From Kutzneria kofuensis (lineage in GTDB: Bacteria > Actinomycetota > Actinomycetes > Mycobacteriales > Pseudonocardiaceae), in the NCBI RefSeq assembly GCF_014203355.1, contig NZ_JACHIR010000001.1, positions 1,924,038 through 1,988,037 of the forward strand: a stretch of DNA of 64,000 nt, written 5' to 3'. Shown here in pieces: positions 53,076 to 62,229 of this stretch. Below the pieces are notes generated by a model. That model was not told the origin of the DNA. It saw nothing but the letters and a program-made list of their open reading frames with translations, and did no database searches. Position 1 is the stretch's first letter, and each line of letters starts with the position of its first letter. Both the position numbers and the translations under genes were made by a program.

Positions 53076-54295
53076 TCACACCGCCATGCCTTGAGCATCG
53101 CGCCATCGCACCTGCCCTTCGACCAGGTACGCCTCCACGTCATCCGCCGAGCCTTCTTCTGCCTGCCACACAACGCAGCCACAAGCCTCCGGCTCATAAC
53201 GCCCGCGCTGGACCGCGCCGAACAGGAACGCCCCCGCCGCACCCCGCGGGCGTTGAACCACCCAAGTGGGGAACTCGGCCACGGGCAGTTCCTGTTCAAT
53301 CCAGGTCTGCGCATCGCGCGACGAGGAGAACTCCTTCTCGGCAACCGTGTCCGCGGTGTCGTCATCACCGATGCCCACCCCGATCGTTGCCAAGAACGCG
53401 GTGGCGCCGGCAACCCGTTCTGCTGCAGGCTGAGCGGTCAAGGTCGCCTCGCCTTCGGTCACGGAGATCGGCCAGTAACGAGTTCCGCGAACGATGCGCA
53501 GAAGTGGTAGCAGAGTTTCCCGTAGGCCGGGTGCTATCGCGATGGCGCAGCGTGAACTCGTGCTGTGCTGGCTGCCGTCTGCATCAACGACGAGCGCGCC
53601 CGCCTCGCGAGCAATGATCGCTCCGGCCGCTGTGTCCCAGCTGCGGTTGCCCAGCGTGAGGCTGGCATCGAGCGTGCCATCGGCAACCCAGGCCAACTCG
53701 ACCGCCGATGATCCGATTCGCCGAACCCGTTGCGCGCGTTGTGAAAGCGCTTGGTCCAGCCTGGCGGCGACTCTGGTGCGAACTGTACCTCCTCTCCTGC
53801 GCCGTAGTCACTGAACGAGATCACTGAGTCCTCCAAGGCTCTCGCGCGTGACACGGCTATAGGGTCGCCGTCTCGGAATGCCCCGTGCCCTCGCGTTGCC
53901 CAGTACCGGTGGCGGAGGAAGGGCGTGTCAATGACGCCGAGAAGGGGTTGATCAGCGTGGACAAGTCCGAGAGCCACCGCGCACAACGGAATCCCGTGGA
54001 CGAAGTTGACAGTCCCGTCAACAGGATCGAGGACCCAATACACGTCCAGGTTGCCGGTTGCCCCGGTTTCCTCACCGATGAAGCCGACGTCCGGCGTGTG
54101 CTCCCGGAGGTGATCTCGTACGAGGCGTTCGATGGCCAACTCGACCTCGGTCACCAGATCGCGATCACCCTTGGCCTGAACCTCGCCGGTTTGTTTGCGC
54201 ATCAGGAGGTTGATTGCCTTGTCCATAGCGCCGTGCGCAACGGCAAGCAGGCGTGCTGTGTCGAACGTGCTCATCGAGATCCCGATCGCGGTCAT
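53076..54295 (-). pseudogene. Inositol monophosphatase-family protein, frameshifted
   Basis: The ATG at 54295 overlaps the upstream stop (ATGA). The first frame gives FIGEETG, then WVLDPVDGTVNFVHGIP, the metal and substrate motifs of the family. Near 53730-53742, in a GCGCGC run, the frame must change: the continuation RIGSSAVELAWVADGTLDAS and the second motif SWDTAAGAIIAREAGA lie in another frame. A two-base expansion of the repeat explains it. After the phosphatase domain (~250 residues) there are ~140 extra residues (TRYWPISVTEGEATLTAQP and on) of unknown type. If intact it would hydrolyse a sugar- or inositol-phosphate. A sequence error is as likely as true decay. Confidence 0.72.
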
Positions 54296-55362
54296 CGCGT
54301 CGCCAGCACCCTGTCGAGATGCGTGGGGTTGGGTGCCTCCATGACGCGTCTGAACTCGGCCCACGCGGTAGATACATCAACTCGGGTGAAGGGCGGTGTC
54401 GCGGTCAGCGGTGACTGGTGCAGCGCGAGCTTCGCTGTCGGCTCGCCGGATGTGCCGGTCACGATGATCGTGACGGAACCGTCGGCCACCCGGGTCACGT
54501 AGAACCGCTCCCCGGCAAGACCGGTCAAGGGATGCACGAGCGCGGCGGCGACCTGCGCCGCGGAACTTCCACCGGCCCAGTCCACGCGTATGCCGTCGGG
54601 GCCGTCGGTGCGGACGGTCAGCCAGAATGTGTCGCCCAGGACGCGCAGACGGCGCAGCAGCGCGCTGGCCAGCGCTACGGGGCCGGGTACCCGGCCGGCG
54701 CGGATCACGTCCAGCTCCGCTGTGGTCAGACGGCCGTCGAGTACGGGCGGCTGCTCGGGACCGATCACCTGCTCGGCGAAGGCGAGCGCGGCCGCCCATT
54801 GGCGAAAACTCTTGCCCGACAGCGCCACCGTCGAGGTCGAACCCCCGTCGGCAAGGTGGAGTTGGACGTGGCGACGATGCAACGTCGCGCGAAGGCCAGC
54901 GAGCCCATGCACCTGGCCGTTCACGACGCGGGGAACCAGGACGGCCATCATCGGCGCCAGTATCCCCGCGTTCAGGTGCAGAATCGTCTCCCCGGCACCC
55001 CGGACGGGGCGAACGATCCGACAGACCGGCATCGGCGCCACCACCTCCGTCTCCGGCCAGTGGTAGGGCGCGATCTGACCCAGCGCGAACAGGATCCCGG
55101 CCTCCAACTGCTGCTGCACGGCGTCGGTGGCGTCGGCCAACAGCACGTCACGGAACCGCTGATCCACTGCGGGGAAGGGGTTCTCGCCGAGCAACCTGGT
55201 CTCATAGCCGTGATCAAGCACCTCGGCGATGCTTCCCCGCTCGTCCGCGGTGAGCCTCCCGAGTCCCTGCGTGATGATCGGCAACAGGGTCGAATCGGTT
55301 TCACCGGTGTAGCTGCGGCGCAGGTTGGCAGCGCGGCGGACCAGCGAAAGACGGTGGGGCAT
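54292..55362 (-). CDS. Unknown-family protein, paralogue of the protein at 43.0-44.1 kb
   Basis: A 356-residue protein, ATG at 55362. It aligns by eye over its length with the 43-kb protein: RRSYTGETDST, a central LAGLRATLHRRHVQLHLADG (RVRLRLLRRHVELYLADA in the other), IRVDWAGGSSA and MEAPNPTH. No signal peptide or membrane helix. Its stop overlaps the start of the inositol monophosphatase-like gene. The protein may be a regulator or tailoring partner of the lanthipeptide locus. No domain is recognised. Confidence 0.65.
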   Translation of the reverse strand: MPHRLSLVRRAANLRRSYTGETDSTLLPIITQGLGRLTADERGSIAEVLDHGYETRLLGENPFPAVDQRFRDVLLADATDAVQQQLEAGILFALGQIAPYHWPETEVVAPMPVCRIVRPVRGAGETILHLNAGILAPMMAVLVPRVVNGQVHGLAGLRATLHRRHVQLHLADGGSTSTVALSGKSFRQWAAALAFAEQVIGPEQPPVLDGRLTTAELDVIRAGRVPGPVALASALLRRLRVLGDTFWLTVRTDGPDGIRVDWAGGSSAAQVAAALVHPLTGLAGERFYVTRVADGSVTIIVTGTSGEPTAKLALHQSPLTATPPFTRVDVSTAWAEFRRVMEAPNPTHLDRVLATR

Positions 55363-55384
55363 GACGTCGTGCTCCTAGCAGTGA

Positions 55385-56227
55385 TCAGGGATGGTGAGCG
55401 AGCGCGGCGAAGGCGAGCGACTTGGCGGGATCGCCGACGTCGGCCCAGTGCTCGGGCCGCCACTGCGGGGTGTAGACGACGCCGGGCCAGACCAGGTGTT
55501 CGAAGCTGGCGACCATGGCGGTGATCTCTGCGCGCGAGCGCAGGTGAGCCTGGTTCTGGGTGTGCTGGTAGATCCCGACGACGTCGGCCAGTCGGTCGGG
55601 GTAGTCGCTGGCGGTGGCGTGGGACAGCGCGAGGTAGCTGCCCGAGGCCAAGGCGCCGGAGTAGGCCTCCACGATGCGCGCGGGCTGCTGGTCGTCAGGC
55701 ACGAAGTGCAGCACGGCGCACAGCAGCACCATCATCGGCTGGGAGAAGTTCAGCAGCCGCTGCGACTCGGGATGGTGCAACACTCGGTCGGGGTCGGTGA
55801 TGTCTTCCTGGATGCAGGTCGCGTACGGGTTGCCTGTGAGGATGTCAAGGCTGTGGGCGACGGCGACGGGTTCGTTATCGACATAGACGACGTGGGCGTC
55901 GGGTACGAGGGCTTGGGCGATCTCGTGCACGTTGCCCACTGTCGGGAGGCCGGAGCCGAGGTCGAGAAACTGGCGGATGCCGTGCTCGACGCCGTACTGG
56001 ACGACCCGCCGGAGGAAGGCGCGGTTGTTTCGGGCGAAAGTGCGGGCCTCGGGCAGGACGGCGAGGACTTCCTTGGCCTTTTCCCGGTCGACCTCGAAGT
56101 TGTGGAACCCGCCGAGGTAGTAGTCGTACATCCGCGCGGCACTGGCCCGCTCCGTGTCCACATCGGAGGGACGCCAGTCGGAGTTACGGGTCCAGTCGTC
56201 GTTGTCGTGGCCGTCGGCGATGCCCAC
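55385..56227 (-). CDS. SAM-dependent methyltransferase, DUF574/Methyltransf_19 family
   Basis: A 280-residue protein. SAARMYDYYLGGFHNFEVDR at ~30-50 is the family hallmark; FLDLGSGLPTVGNVHEIAQ is the SAM-binding loop, followed by VVYVDNEPVAVAH. This family is very common in actinomycetes and its substrates are unknown. It lies 23 bases upstream of the paralogue gene at 55362 and is probably co-transcribed. A link to the lanthipeptide is only positional. Confidence 0.85.
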   Translation of the reverse strand: MGIADGHDNDDWTRNSDWRPSDVDTERASAARMYDYYLGGFHNFEVDREKAKEVLAVLPEARTFARNNRAFLRRVVQYGVEHGIRQFLDLGSGLPTVGNVHEIAQALVPDAHVVYVDNEPVAVAHSLDILTGNPYATCIQEDITDPDRVLHHPESQRLLNFSQPMMVLLCAVLHFVPDDQQPARIVEAYSGALASGSYLALSHATASDYPDRLADVVGIYQHTQNQAHLRSRAEITAMVASFEHLVWPGVVYTPQWRPEHWADVGDPAKSLAFAALAHHP

Positions 56228-56259
56228 GGTGGAACTCCTTGTCGGAAACGGATCTGTGG

Positions 56260-56784
56260 TCAGGCAGTCAGGACGTGCCGCCCGGAAGGAGATTCCGGGC
56301 CCCGCATAGGGATCGTGGGTACCGGCTCAGTCAGACAGGGGAGCGCCTCTTCGTCGACCGCCGGCCAGATCGGTTCGGGCGCGGCGGTGGCGGAGCGGTT
56401 TGCAAGCCAGGCACGGATTTCATGAAGCTCGCGATTGGTCCCGATGTGAGCCAGGAGTTGGAGCCACACGTGCTCGATCGGGACCGTCGAGTAGAACGAG
56501 GCAACGCTGAGGACCAGACAGGGCGCCTTCCGGGTCGGCCAACGCAACCATCGGCGACAGCCAGAACGGTTCCGTCGGCATTGACGGCATCGGCCACTGT
56601 CATCGACGGGGTGGCGTCGGACGAGTTCGAAAACGACGCCGACAAGTCGGAGTACGAGGCCATGCGCGTCATTAGCGCCAAACGCAAACAGCTCTGGGTC
56701 TTCGGCGTCTTGGAGTTGACGAACCAAGCCTGTGAGCTCGTCGAGCAAGGCATGCCGGCGCTCCGGCGGTGCGTAGCGTGACAT
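56260..56784 (-). CDS. Conserved actinomycete hypothetical protein with CxxC motif
   Basis: A 174-residue protein, ATG at 56784. DDSGRCRQCRRNRSGCRRWL followed by RWPTRKAPCLVLS is a recurring pattern in actinomycete hypothetical proteins next to methyltransferase and regulator genes. The CxxC plus further Cys may bind zinc. The rest is helical with a Pro-rich C-terminus. Function unknown. Confidence 0.6.
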   Translation of the reverse strand: MSRYAPPERRHALLDELTGLVRQLQDAEDPELFAFGANDAHGLVLRLVGVVFELVRRHPVDDSGRCRQCRRNRSGCRRWLRWPTRKAPCLVLSVASFYSTVPIEHVWLQLLAHIGTNRELHEIRAWLANRSATAAPEPIWPAVDEEALPCLTEPVPTIPMRGPESPSGRHVLTA

Positions 56785-57224
56785 TAGTCCGCACCGCCTG
56801 TAGGCGGCCTTGTATGCATCCGCACTCCGGCCGGCCGTTTGGTCGTAGAGGGAGAGGTCCTCGGGTGGGTGGTCATGTCACCGCCTGGTGCCGCTCGGAA
56901 ATGGGGCGCACCAGGCATCGGGATGGCAGCGCCCTGTTCTCCGCGGCCGGGCCGAGGGACGGAACGAGACCTTCACGTAAGGAGACATCCCAGGTGCTGG
57001 TGCATGTGGTCTCGACTCTGGTGGCCAGCGAGCGTCGAGAGGGCGTCTACGTTGGTGTGGGCGCTATCCGCAATTCGTATATCTATGGCCTTTGCCCTGG
57101 TCAGCAGTGCGTGAGCATCGGTGCGCATCACCCGGACGGGCTACTCCGTTGTGGTGCGATCGGCGATACCGGTGGCGGGCGGGTTTAGGCTGGTCACTGG
57201 CGTTGCGCGCAACTTGGGGGCGGC
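56785..57224. other. Intergenic region upstream of the HTH/TPR regulator
   Basis: About 440 bases between divergent genes. No convincing coding frame, tRNA or long repeat is seen. It should hold the promoters of the minus-strand gene at 56784 and of the regulator at 57225; GGGGG lies about four bases before the regulator ATG. Confidence 0.5.
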
Positions 57225-58721
57225 ATGGACGAGGACGCACACACCAGGCCCTGTGGGCCGCAGGTACGAGTGCGGCTGTGCGCCGATTGCGCCGCCATCC
57301 TCGCGACTGACAACACCGCCCAAGTGTGTGGGCCGTGTGCGCGAGTGCGTCGGGAGCGGCTGATGGCTCCTCCGGTGCTGCCCCCAGAGTGGTGGGTGCT
57401 GGAGCGCTACGGGGAGGCGTTCGCCAGCCGTCATATCGGCGTCGTGATTCGCGCCTACCGGACTGATCCACGATGGCGTGGCGTCTACGGCTCAGCCGGC
57501 ATTAGTCAGTCACTGGTGGCGCGGTGGGCGTGTATGGCCCAAGCGCATGTGTCCCGCACCGAGGCTGGACCGCCAGAACAGCATTTGGATCGGCTGATCG
57601 CGTGGGCTGAGCTTCTGCACATGCCTCAAGAGCTGCTGTGGTTTGATCTGCCGGAGCGGACGCGCCGCGTTCATCGGAGCCCTGCGGGACCAGGCTCCCC
57701 GCTGCCGTTCTCTGCGGCGCCGGCAGTCCCCGGCGCCTCGCCCGGATTCGGATGGTTCGCCGGGGAGTCCGCAGGGACCGTTGTGGCATCGGTGCCGGAT
57801 CGGGTGGGCCTTGTCGAAGTAGAGATCATCCGGGAGATGACCGAGACGTATCGGGCGATCGACAACCGACATGGTGGCGGCCGAATGCGCTCCCTGGTGG
57901 TGGACTTCCTCGCCTCCTCGGTCGGCGGATGGCTGCGGGCTGATTGTCCACAACGGGGCGTCAAGGATCAGCTCTTCGTTGCGGCTGCGGGACTATCACA
58001 CCTGGCTGGCTGGTCCTCGTACGACGTGGGCGATCGCGATTCGGGGGGACGCCATTTGCGACAAGCGCACAAGCTCGCCATGGCGGCAGGTGACGTGGCC
58101 TTGTCGGCGGAGATGCTTGCCGGCATGGCTCATCAGGCAGCGCACGCCTGGTCGGGGGCGCTCGCGATCGACCTGGCCGTCTCCGCACGTGACAGCGCAC
58201 GCCGCTCCGGAGTCGGCGTGCTGGTAGCGGAAGCCTCAGCGATGGCGGCGCACGCCTACGCGGTCAACCGCGACCGGCCGGCGAGCCTGGCGGCGCTAAC
58301 GGACGCAGAAACCACGTTCAGCGCTAGCGAAGATGCTGAGCGACCAAGCTGGCTCGCATACTTCGACCGCGCTTATCTGGCGGCCAAGACTGGGCATGTG
58401 CTTGCAGTGCTGGGAGACTTCGAGCAGGCCGAGCGAGCTGCACGAGACTCCCTTGCCATGGCCGACGGCTACGACCGTGGAAAAATGTTCAACTTGTCGT
58501 TGCTTGCGAATATTCTTGCAGCACAAGGAAAGATCGATGAAGCCGCTGACTTGGCGGTCAAGGCTGTGGGGTTGGCGGCAGACCTGGCGTCGGCCCGCTC
58601 CGTGTCCTATCTGACTAGCGTGGCTGCGCGTCTTGCCCCGCACCGTGCGCATCCGGGGGCGGCGATGGCGTTGGACCGGATGCGCACGGCGGGAATCTCC
58701 GTCAACCCACAACAGAGCTAG
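57225..58721 (+). CDS. HTH (XRE-like) regulator with N-terminal zinc-ribbon-like segment and TPR-like C-terminus
   Basis: A 498-residue protein. Residues ~17-45 have CADCAAIL and CGPCARVR, a possible zinc ribbon. Residues ~65-135 are HTH-like (VVIRAYRTDPRWRGVYGSAG, SQSLVARWACMAQAHVSRTE). The C-terminal ~300 residues are TPR-like helical repeats (SAEMLAGMAHQAAHAWSGAL, VLAVLGDFEQAERAARDSLA). This architecture is typical of actinomycete regulators with a peptide- or protein-sensing helical domain. It may control the neighbouring lanthipeptide cluster. Its 3' end overlaps the Nudix gene by four bases. Confidence 0.75.
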   Translation: MDEDAHTRPCGPQVRVRLCADCAAILATDNTAQVCGPCARVRRERLMAPPVLPPEWWVLERYGEAFASRHIGVVIRAYRTDPRWRGVYGSAGISQSLVARWACMAQAHVSRTEAGPPEQHLDRLIAWAELLHMPQELLWFDLPERTRRVHRSPAGPGSPLPFSAAPAVPGASPGFGWFAGESAGTVVASVPDRVGLVEVEIIREMTETYRAIDNRHGGGRMRSLVVDFLASSVGGWLRADCPQRGVKDQLFVAAAGLSHLAGWSSYDVGDRDSGGRHLRQAHKLAMAAGDVALSAEMLAGMAHQAAHAWSGALAIDLAVSARDSARRSGVGVLVAEASAMAAHAYAVNRDRPASLAALTDAETTFSASEDAERPSWLAYFDRAYLAAKTGHVLAVLGDFEQAERAARDSLAMADGYDRGKMFNLSLLANILAAQGKIDEAADLAVKAVGLAADLASARSVSYLTSVAARLAPHRAHPGAAMALDRMRTAGISVNPQQS

Positions 58722-59344
58722 CGACTGACACGAGTCGCAAGGACCTGCCAGAGTGCGACCTGAGCGGCCGCACCGATGATCTTGTTGTCAGCGATCAAGC
58801 GGGGCACCTCTGCGAGCGGGACCCACTCGACGCGAGCGGCTTCGTTGATGTCGGCGCTCGCACCGGTGTCCTCGGCCCCCTCGCTGATGTACAAGAGGTT
58901 CTCAAAGTCGGCGCTGCCGGTGAGCGGCTGGAAACGCGACAGGTACGTGATGCTGCGGGGACGCCACCCCGTCTCTTCCTCGACTTCGCGCGCAGCGGCC
59001 TGCTCGGTGTCTTCAGCGGGGTCGACATAGCCGCCGGGCAGCTCGTAGGTCCACTGATTCATGATCCAGCGATGACGCCAGATCATCAGGACATGGTCGC
59101 CGGCATCGTTGAGGACCACTGTCATGGCGGCCTTGGGCATCCTGAGTACCCACTGCTCGAACTTGACCCCGTCGGGCAGTTCGACGCTGGCGACACTCAG
59201 CCTGAGCTTGCGAGTGTCGTCGACCAGCCGCTCCTCGTGGATGGTCCAAAGCGTTGCGTCTTCACCGTGGTCGGGGGTGGTGTGCTTGGGTGGGACGCTG
59301 GCCGTTGTGGGGGTGGTCTTCGGCTGGTCGCTGGAAGTCGGCAC
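58718..59344 (-). CDS. Nudix hydrolase
   Basis: A 208-residue protein with an exact Nudix box, G-x5-E-x7-R-E-V-E-E-E-T-G-W (GGYVDPAEDTEQAAAREVEE region), so Mg2+-dependent cleavage of a nucleoside diphosphate-linked substrate is expected. The N-terminal domain (TIHEERLVDDTRKLRLSVAS) is like that of ADP-ribose-pyrophosphatase-type Nudix enzymes. It is convergent with the regulator gene. From 59345 to 59557 no gene is seen. Confidence 0.9.
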   Translation of the reverse strand: MPTSSDQPKTTPTTASVPPKHTTPDHGEDATLWTIHEERLVDDTRKLRLSVASVELPDGVKFEQWVLRMPKAAMTVVLNDAGDHVLMIWRHRWIMNQWTYELPGGYVDPAEDTEQAAAREVEEETGWRPRSITYLSRFQPLTGSADFENLLYISEGAEDTGASADINEAARVEWVPLAEVPRLIADNKIIGAAAQVALWQVLATRVSR

Positions 59345-59557
59345 GCCCGAAAGTTACCTCAGGCGGCAGCCTCTGGGTACAGATAGAGCCACGCACTGCG
59401 TCGAAGACGTCTTGCGGGAACAGGATCGGCGCGTGTCCGAGGTGATGCGGTCAACGCCTGGCACATCGGCCACCATTAGCCATGCCGGGATCGTCCGCTG
59501 ACGACCTTCTGTGCGGACGTCGCACGGGCGGCCGGAGGCGACTTTTTCAGCATGGGC

Positions 59558-60202
59558 TCAACTGGTGGGGTGGACCAGAACCATTACAAGTGCGCCAGCG
59601 ATGAGAAACGGACCCAATCGAACGCGCTGGCCGACCTGGTGTCGTCCGCTCAGGCGGAGTACGGCAAGCGCCAGGGCTGCGACAAGCCAGCCGCCCAGCG
59701 TTCCGCCCAGAAGCGTTGGCCAACCAGACCAGCTGAGGGCGAAGCCCAGTAGTGTGCCCAGTCGAAGGTCGCCGCCGCCGAGTTGACCTGGCAGGAGGAC
59801 GTAGAGCGCCCCGTAAAAGGCAAGCGCGACGAGTGTGCCGAGAACAGCGCGAACGAGCGGCCACATCGTAAACCCGACGATGGCGGAGAGGCCCAAGAGG
59901 GTGACAAGAACGATGCCGCTTGACCAGACCAGCCTGGTAGGTAGTTCGCCGGCAACGCAATCGATCGTGGCGAGCACTACGCCGGCCGCTGCCAGCCAGG
60001 AGTAGGCGACCAGCACGAACTCGGCACCGATGCGCAAAGCCAGAGCTGCGAACAGGACCGCGGTGACGACTTCAAGGATGGCAGGCGGCGCGAGCCGCGA
60101 CATCCCTGCGGGAAGCAGCGCAAACCGCTGGATGACCAATCGAAGGCAACCGGCAGCGGCGATCCCCATCAAACTCCAGCACGCGATCCAGGTCGTGTTC
60201 AT
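59558..60202 (-). CDS. Prepilin peptidase (A24 family), TadV/CpaA-like
   Basis: About 214 residues with six or more hydrophobic helices. The two aspartates of A24 peptidases are present: ATIDCVAGELP and GGGDLRLGTLLG. It should cleave the leader of Flp-type prepilins at the membrane. The ATG at 60202 is chosen because it begins directly before the first helix; the frame extends upstream with a polar tail. It is divergent from the pilus genes downstream. From 60203 to 60488 lies the divergent promoter region. Confidence 0.8.
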   Translation of the reverse strand: MNTTWIACWSLMGIAAAGCLRLVIQRFALLPAGMSRLAPPAILEVVTAVLFAALALRIGAEFVLVAYSWLAAAGVVLATIDCVAGELPTRLVWSSGIVLVTLLGLSAIVGFTMWPLVRAVLGTLVALAFYGALYVLLPGQLGGGDLRLGTLLGFALSWSGWPTLLGGTLGGWLVAALALAVLRLSGRHQVGQRVRLGPFLIAGALVMVLVHPTS

Positions 60203-60488
60203 GGCGGTGCTTGTCCGTTTACCGCGAAGTTCGGGAGAACGACAGCGCTCTTTGTTGCATACACCCTGTAGCCCCCGGTTGCAGCTGTCCGGAGCACCGA
60301 AGCTACTACACGCTGACATTTGGACACGCCACGGTTCACCCGTTCAGGTGAACATTTGAGCGTTTTCGCTGTTCCGACACTTGTGTCCCCGCATAGGGAC
60401 GTTGCAGTCCCCAGGGGGCCGCCAGGTAGACGTGAGTTGTAGGACAGTAGATCGAAAGGACTATTTCGTTGGGTTTCAGGGGGTGTAT

Positions 60489-61070
60489 GTGATCAGGGGG
60501 AACCTACACGGGGGCAATGGTCGACGCCGGGCGAGCCTGGTCCTCATCGGGCTCACGATGCTGACCGCTGCGGCGTGCAGCCCGACTACTTCGTCGGAGC
60601 CTGGGCTTGCGACGGGTACGACGAAGCCGACAAGCACGACCCCCTCGCCGCTCTCGCCCGCGGACAGCGCCCGCCAGCAGGCGACGGCTGCGTATACGGG
60701 AATGTGGCGGCAGATGGCCAAAGCCGGCGAGACGTCGGACTGGCAGTCGCCCGAGCTCGCGAAGTACGCGACAGGTGACGCGCTCGGGGTGATCAACCGC
60801 AGCCTGTACACCGATCACCTCAACGGTGTCGTGTCCAAAGGCGCGCCGACGAACAATCCCCGGGTGTCCCAAGCGGACCCTGCTGATAACCCGACCACAA
60901 TCATGATCTCGGACTGCAGCGATAGCTCGAACTGGCTGAAGTACAAGAACGGCCAGTTGCTCAACGACACACCGGGCGGACGGCGCTCGATCACCGCGGA
61001 AGTCAAAAAGCAGCAGGACGGCACGTGGAGGGTCACCCGCTTCGCCGTGGAGGGGGTTGGCTCGTGTTGA
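60489..61070 (+). CDS. Lipoprotein of unknown function at the head of the Tad pilus operon
   Basis: About 193 residues from a GTG at 60489 with AGGGGG five bases upstream. A signal peptide with lipobox (LIGLTMLTAAACSPTT) is followed by a Thr/Pro/Ser linker and a domain (RQQATAAYTGMWRQMAKAGE; ISDCSDSSNWLKYKNGQ; GTWRVTRFAVEGVG) resembling the NTF2-like or secreted domains of actinobacterial Tad loci. Its stop lies inside the start of the next gene (7-base overlap). Confidence 0.65.
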   Translation: MIRGNLHGGNGRRRASLVLIGLTMLTAAACSPTTSSEPGLATGTTKPTSTTPSPLSPADSARQQATAAYTGMWRQMAKAGETSDWQSPELAKYATGDALGVINRSLYTDHLNGVVSKGAPTNNPRVSQADPADNPTTIMISDCSDSSNWLKYKNGQLLNDTPGGRRSITAEVKKQQDGTWRVTRFAVEGVGSC

Positions 61071-62107
61071 AGCGTTTGGGAGTCGTGGTCGGCCTGTCCG
61101 CGGCCGTCTTGATCGTGAACGCGTTGCCCGCGTTCGCGGACGACGGATACGGGTTCACCGACTGCAGCCAGTACCCCAACCCTGGTTGCGAACTCGGTGC
61201 AGGCACCAACCCTCAGCCGGGGAACGGTAACCAGGGCAACGGAAACACCAAGCCAGGCACCCATGGCAACGGAAATCTCGGTACGGGGCAATCCAACGCC
61301 AACGGCGACACGATCATCGGTGGCAACACCAATCTGGCCCAGTGTGCGTACGAGCTCAGTGACTACCAGGGGCCTCCGCCGGGAGGCGCGCAGCCGGCGG
61401 CGTTCCATGTTCCGCCGAAGACTGGTGCGGTTACGGCGATGCCCGCGATGTACCGGCCGCAGAGCGGGCCGGCCACGGTGCAGTTCGCCATTGCGCAGCC
61501 GCGGCTCGCGCAGGCTCAGCCGCCGTCCGGCGCCTGGTACGTCTACAAGTGCACTGGGCCTGGGTTCCACGACGCGTTGTACCGGCCGCCGGTCTGGATC
61601 GCGGACGGCCAGCCTGGTCCGGCACCCTTGCCGTCACCTGCCGAGCTCGCGGCGCAGGCGCGGAACCAGCTGCGCCTGCCGGTGCCGAAGATCAGGGCGA
61701 ACCCGGCCGGTGATCAGCTGGTGACCCTCCCGACGTGGCTGTGGCTGGATCGCGGCAGCTGGGGCGATGTGTCGGCCACTGCGTCGGTGCCGGGCGTCTC
61801 GGTGACCGCGGTAGCGAAGCCGACCTCGGTGACCTGGTCGATGGGTGACGGTGGCTCCGTGACCTGCACCGGCCCTGGCTCACCGTTCCCTGCCGGTGGT
61901 GATCCGAAGAGCGCGTCGCCGGACTGCGGCTACACCTACAAGACCTCCTCGGCCGGCCAGCGTGCCGACGCCTTCCCGGTGACCGCCACGGTGAACTGGA
62001 CCGTGACCTGGGCGGGTGCCGGCCAGGGCGGCACGTTCCCGAACATGACGACCTCGTCCACGGCGGCGTTCCGTGTGGCGGAGAGCCAGGGAATCGCGAC
62101 CGGCTGA
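61064..62107 (+). CDS. Secreted Asn/Gly-rich protein of the Tad locus
   Basis: About 347 residues from a GTG at 61064. Signal peptide (GVVVGLSAAVLIVNALPAFA, cut before DDGYGF), then an Asn/Gly-rich repeat region (GNGNQGNGNTKPGTHGNGN), and a C-terminal domain with Trp-rich beta segments (PTWLWLDRGSWGDVSATASV, VTWSMGDGGSVTC) that looks like an Ig-type or PKD-type fold. Overlaps the lipoprotein gene, so the two are coupled. No catalytic residues are recognised. Confidence 0.65.
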   Translation: MLKRLGVVVGLSAAVLIVNALPAFADDGYGFTDCSQYPNPGCELGAGTNPQPGNGNQGNGNTKPGTHGNGNLGTGQSNANGDTIIGGNTNLAQCAYELSDYQGPPPGGAQPAAFHVPPKTGAVTAMPAMYRPQSGPATVQFAIAQPRLAQAQPPSGAWYVYKCTGPGFHDALYRPPVWIADGQPGPAPLPSPAELAAQARNQLRLPVPKIRANPAGDQLVTLPTWLWLDRGSWGDVSATASVPGVSVTAVAKPTSVTWSMGDGGSVTCTGPGSPFPAGGDPKSASPDCGYTYKTSSAGQRADAFPVTATVNWTVTWAGAGQGGTFPNMTTSSTAAFRVAESQGIATG

Positions 62108-62116
62108 ACCGAGCCT

Positions 62117-62135
62117 CCCGCCTCACGAGGGCGGG
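62117..62135. terminator. Short GC-rich hairpin between the secreted protein and cpaB
   Basis: Arms 62117-62122 and 62130-62135 pair perfectly with a 7-base loop, ten bases after the stop at 62107. No T tract follows. It may attenuate transcription into the pilus assembly genes. Confidence 0.4.
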
Positions 62136-62229
62136 TGTGCATAACGCAAAACGACTCCGTTGTGACCAAGGCACGTCGAACATCCGAATCGACGCGTCGC
62201 GATGGCGTCATGCCTGAAGGAGGTCGGTG

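Noticed and set aside
11315-59344. A single integrative element spanning the accessory genes
   Set aside because: No integrase, no attachment-site repeats and no conjugation core genes were found. The DUF2637 gene alone is too little support.
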